This document shows positions 63,939-64,000 of a DNA stretch of 64,000 nucleotides, in pieces (positions within the stretch are counted from its first letter, which is position 1; the number at the start of each line of letters is the position of its first letter). Position numbers and translations under genes: made by a program. The DNA lies in NCBI GenBank assembly GCA_024405875.1, contig JAKSOA010000007.1, positions 27,863-91,862 of the forward strand, in the 5' to 3' direction. The notes under the pieces were generated by a model, which saw nothing but the letters and a program-made list of their open reading frames with translations, did not search any database and was not told where the DNA came from. Source of the stretch: Paludibacteraceae bacterium (GTDB lineage Bacteria > Bacteroidota > Bacteroidia > Bacteroidales > Paludibacteraceae).

Positions 63939-64000
63939 ATGAGAAGAGCGTTATTGATATTACTTTGTGTTTTTGCTGCGGCTGTGTCACAGGCAAAAAG
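63939..64000 (+). CDS. Start of another secreted protein, cut by window edge
   Basis: MRRALLILLCVFAAAVSQAK is a plausible signal peptide that runs off the right edge. It starts 9 bp after the FISUMP 3 stop, so it is probably in the same transcript. Nothing further can be said. Confidence 0.6.
   Translation, partial: MRRALLILLCVFAAAVSQAK

Overview
The window is a chromosome segment from a member of the Bacteroidales (phylum Bacteroidota), probably a gut or rumen species. The family-level evidence is a MurF-Alr fusion next to a GSCFA protein, the gene order rlmN / DUF4837 / pdxA / sigma-54 activator / lptE / secG, a lipoprotein-rich envelope gene set, FISUMP-domain proteins, and promoters of the Bacteroidota form TTTG-N19-20-TAnnTTTG. 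Species cannot be named from the sequence. No rRNA, tRNA or CRISPR array was found.

Region 1 (1-3.7 kb): arginine decarboxylase (cut by the left edge) and agmatinase, making putrescine, then uracil-DNA glycosylase and a convergent metallophosphoesterase. Region 2 (3.8-8.9 kb) is an accessory, defence-like island. About 860 bp of gene debris (pieces resembling RhuM, DUF1016/YhcG, HsdS and perhaps a GIY-YIG protein) precedes an intact RhuM-family gene, a DUF262-HNH (GmrSD-like) nuclease and a VbhA-Fic protein. Region 3 (8.9-25.2 kb, minus strand) holds groES-groEL, secG, an envelope/vitamin operon (lptE, sigma-54 activator, pdxA, DUF4837), rlmN, ribE, a relA without an ACT domain, murF-alr, a membrane protein, GSCFA and an OmpA lipoprotein.

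Region 4 (25.3-40.9 kb, plus strand): dxs, an M23 peptidase, a MerR regulator, nnrD, alaS, metY-metA, a U32 peptidase, an FG-GAP secreted protein and two tandem secreted paralogues with strong terminators. Region 5 (41-48.8 kb): a BadF-type kinase, then lipoate ligase, dihydrolipoamide dehydrogenase and a complete glycine cleavage system (gcvT, gcvH, gcvPA, gcvPB), with a structured inverted-repeat element between gcvH and gcvPA. Region 6 (48.8-55.1 kb): a large secreted amidase-like protein, a HigB/Panacea toxin-antitoxin pair, and an operon of ECF sigma factor, anti-sigma-like protein and membrane M48 peptidase.

Region 7 (55.1-64 kb) is the most interesting. A structured RNA with its own terminator precedes an operon that encodes a FISUMP protein, a small lipoprotein, two Tat-signal precursors whose mature parts are Cys-x-x-x repeats, a radical-SAM/SPASM maturase, a SPASM-only partner, a small modification protein, and dedicated TatA and TatC. 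It reads as a complete make-modify-export system: the cysteine-rich peptide would be modified in the cytoplasm and exported through its own Tat channel. Two further FISUMP proteins, one fused to TPR repeats, follow it.
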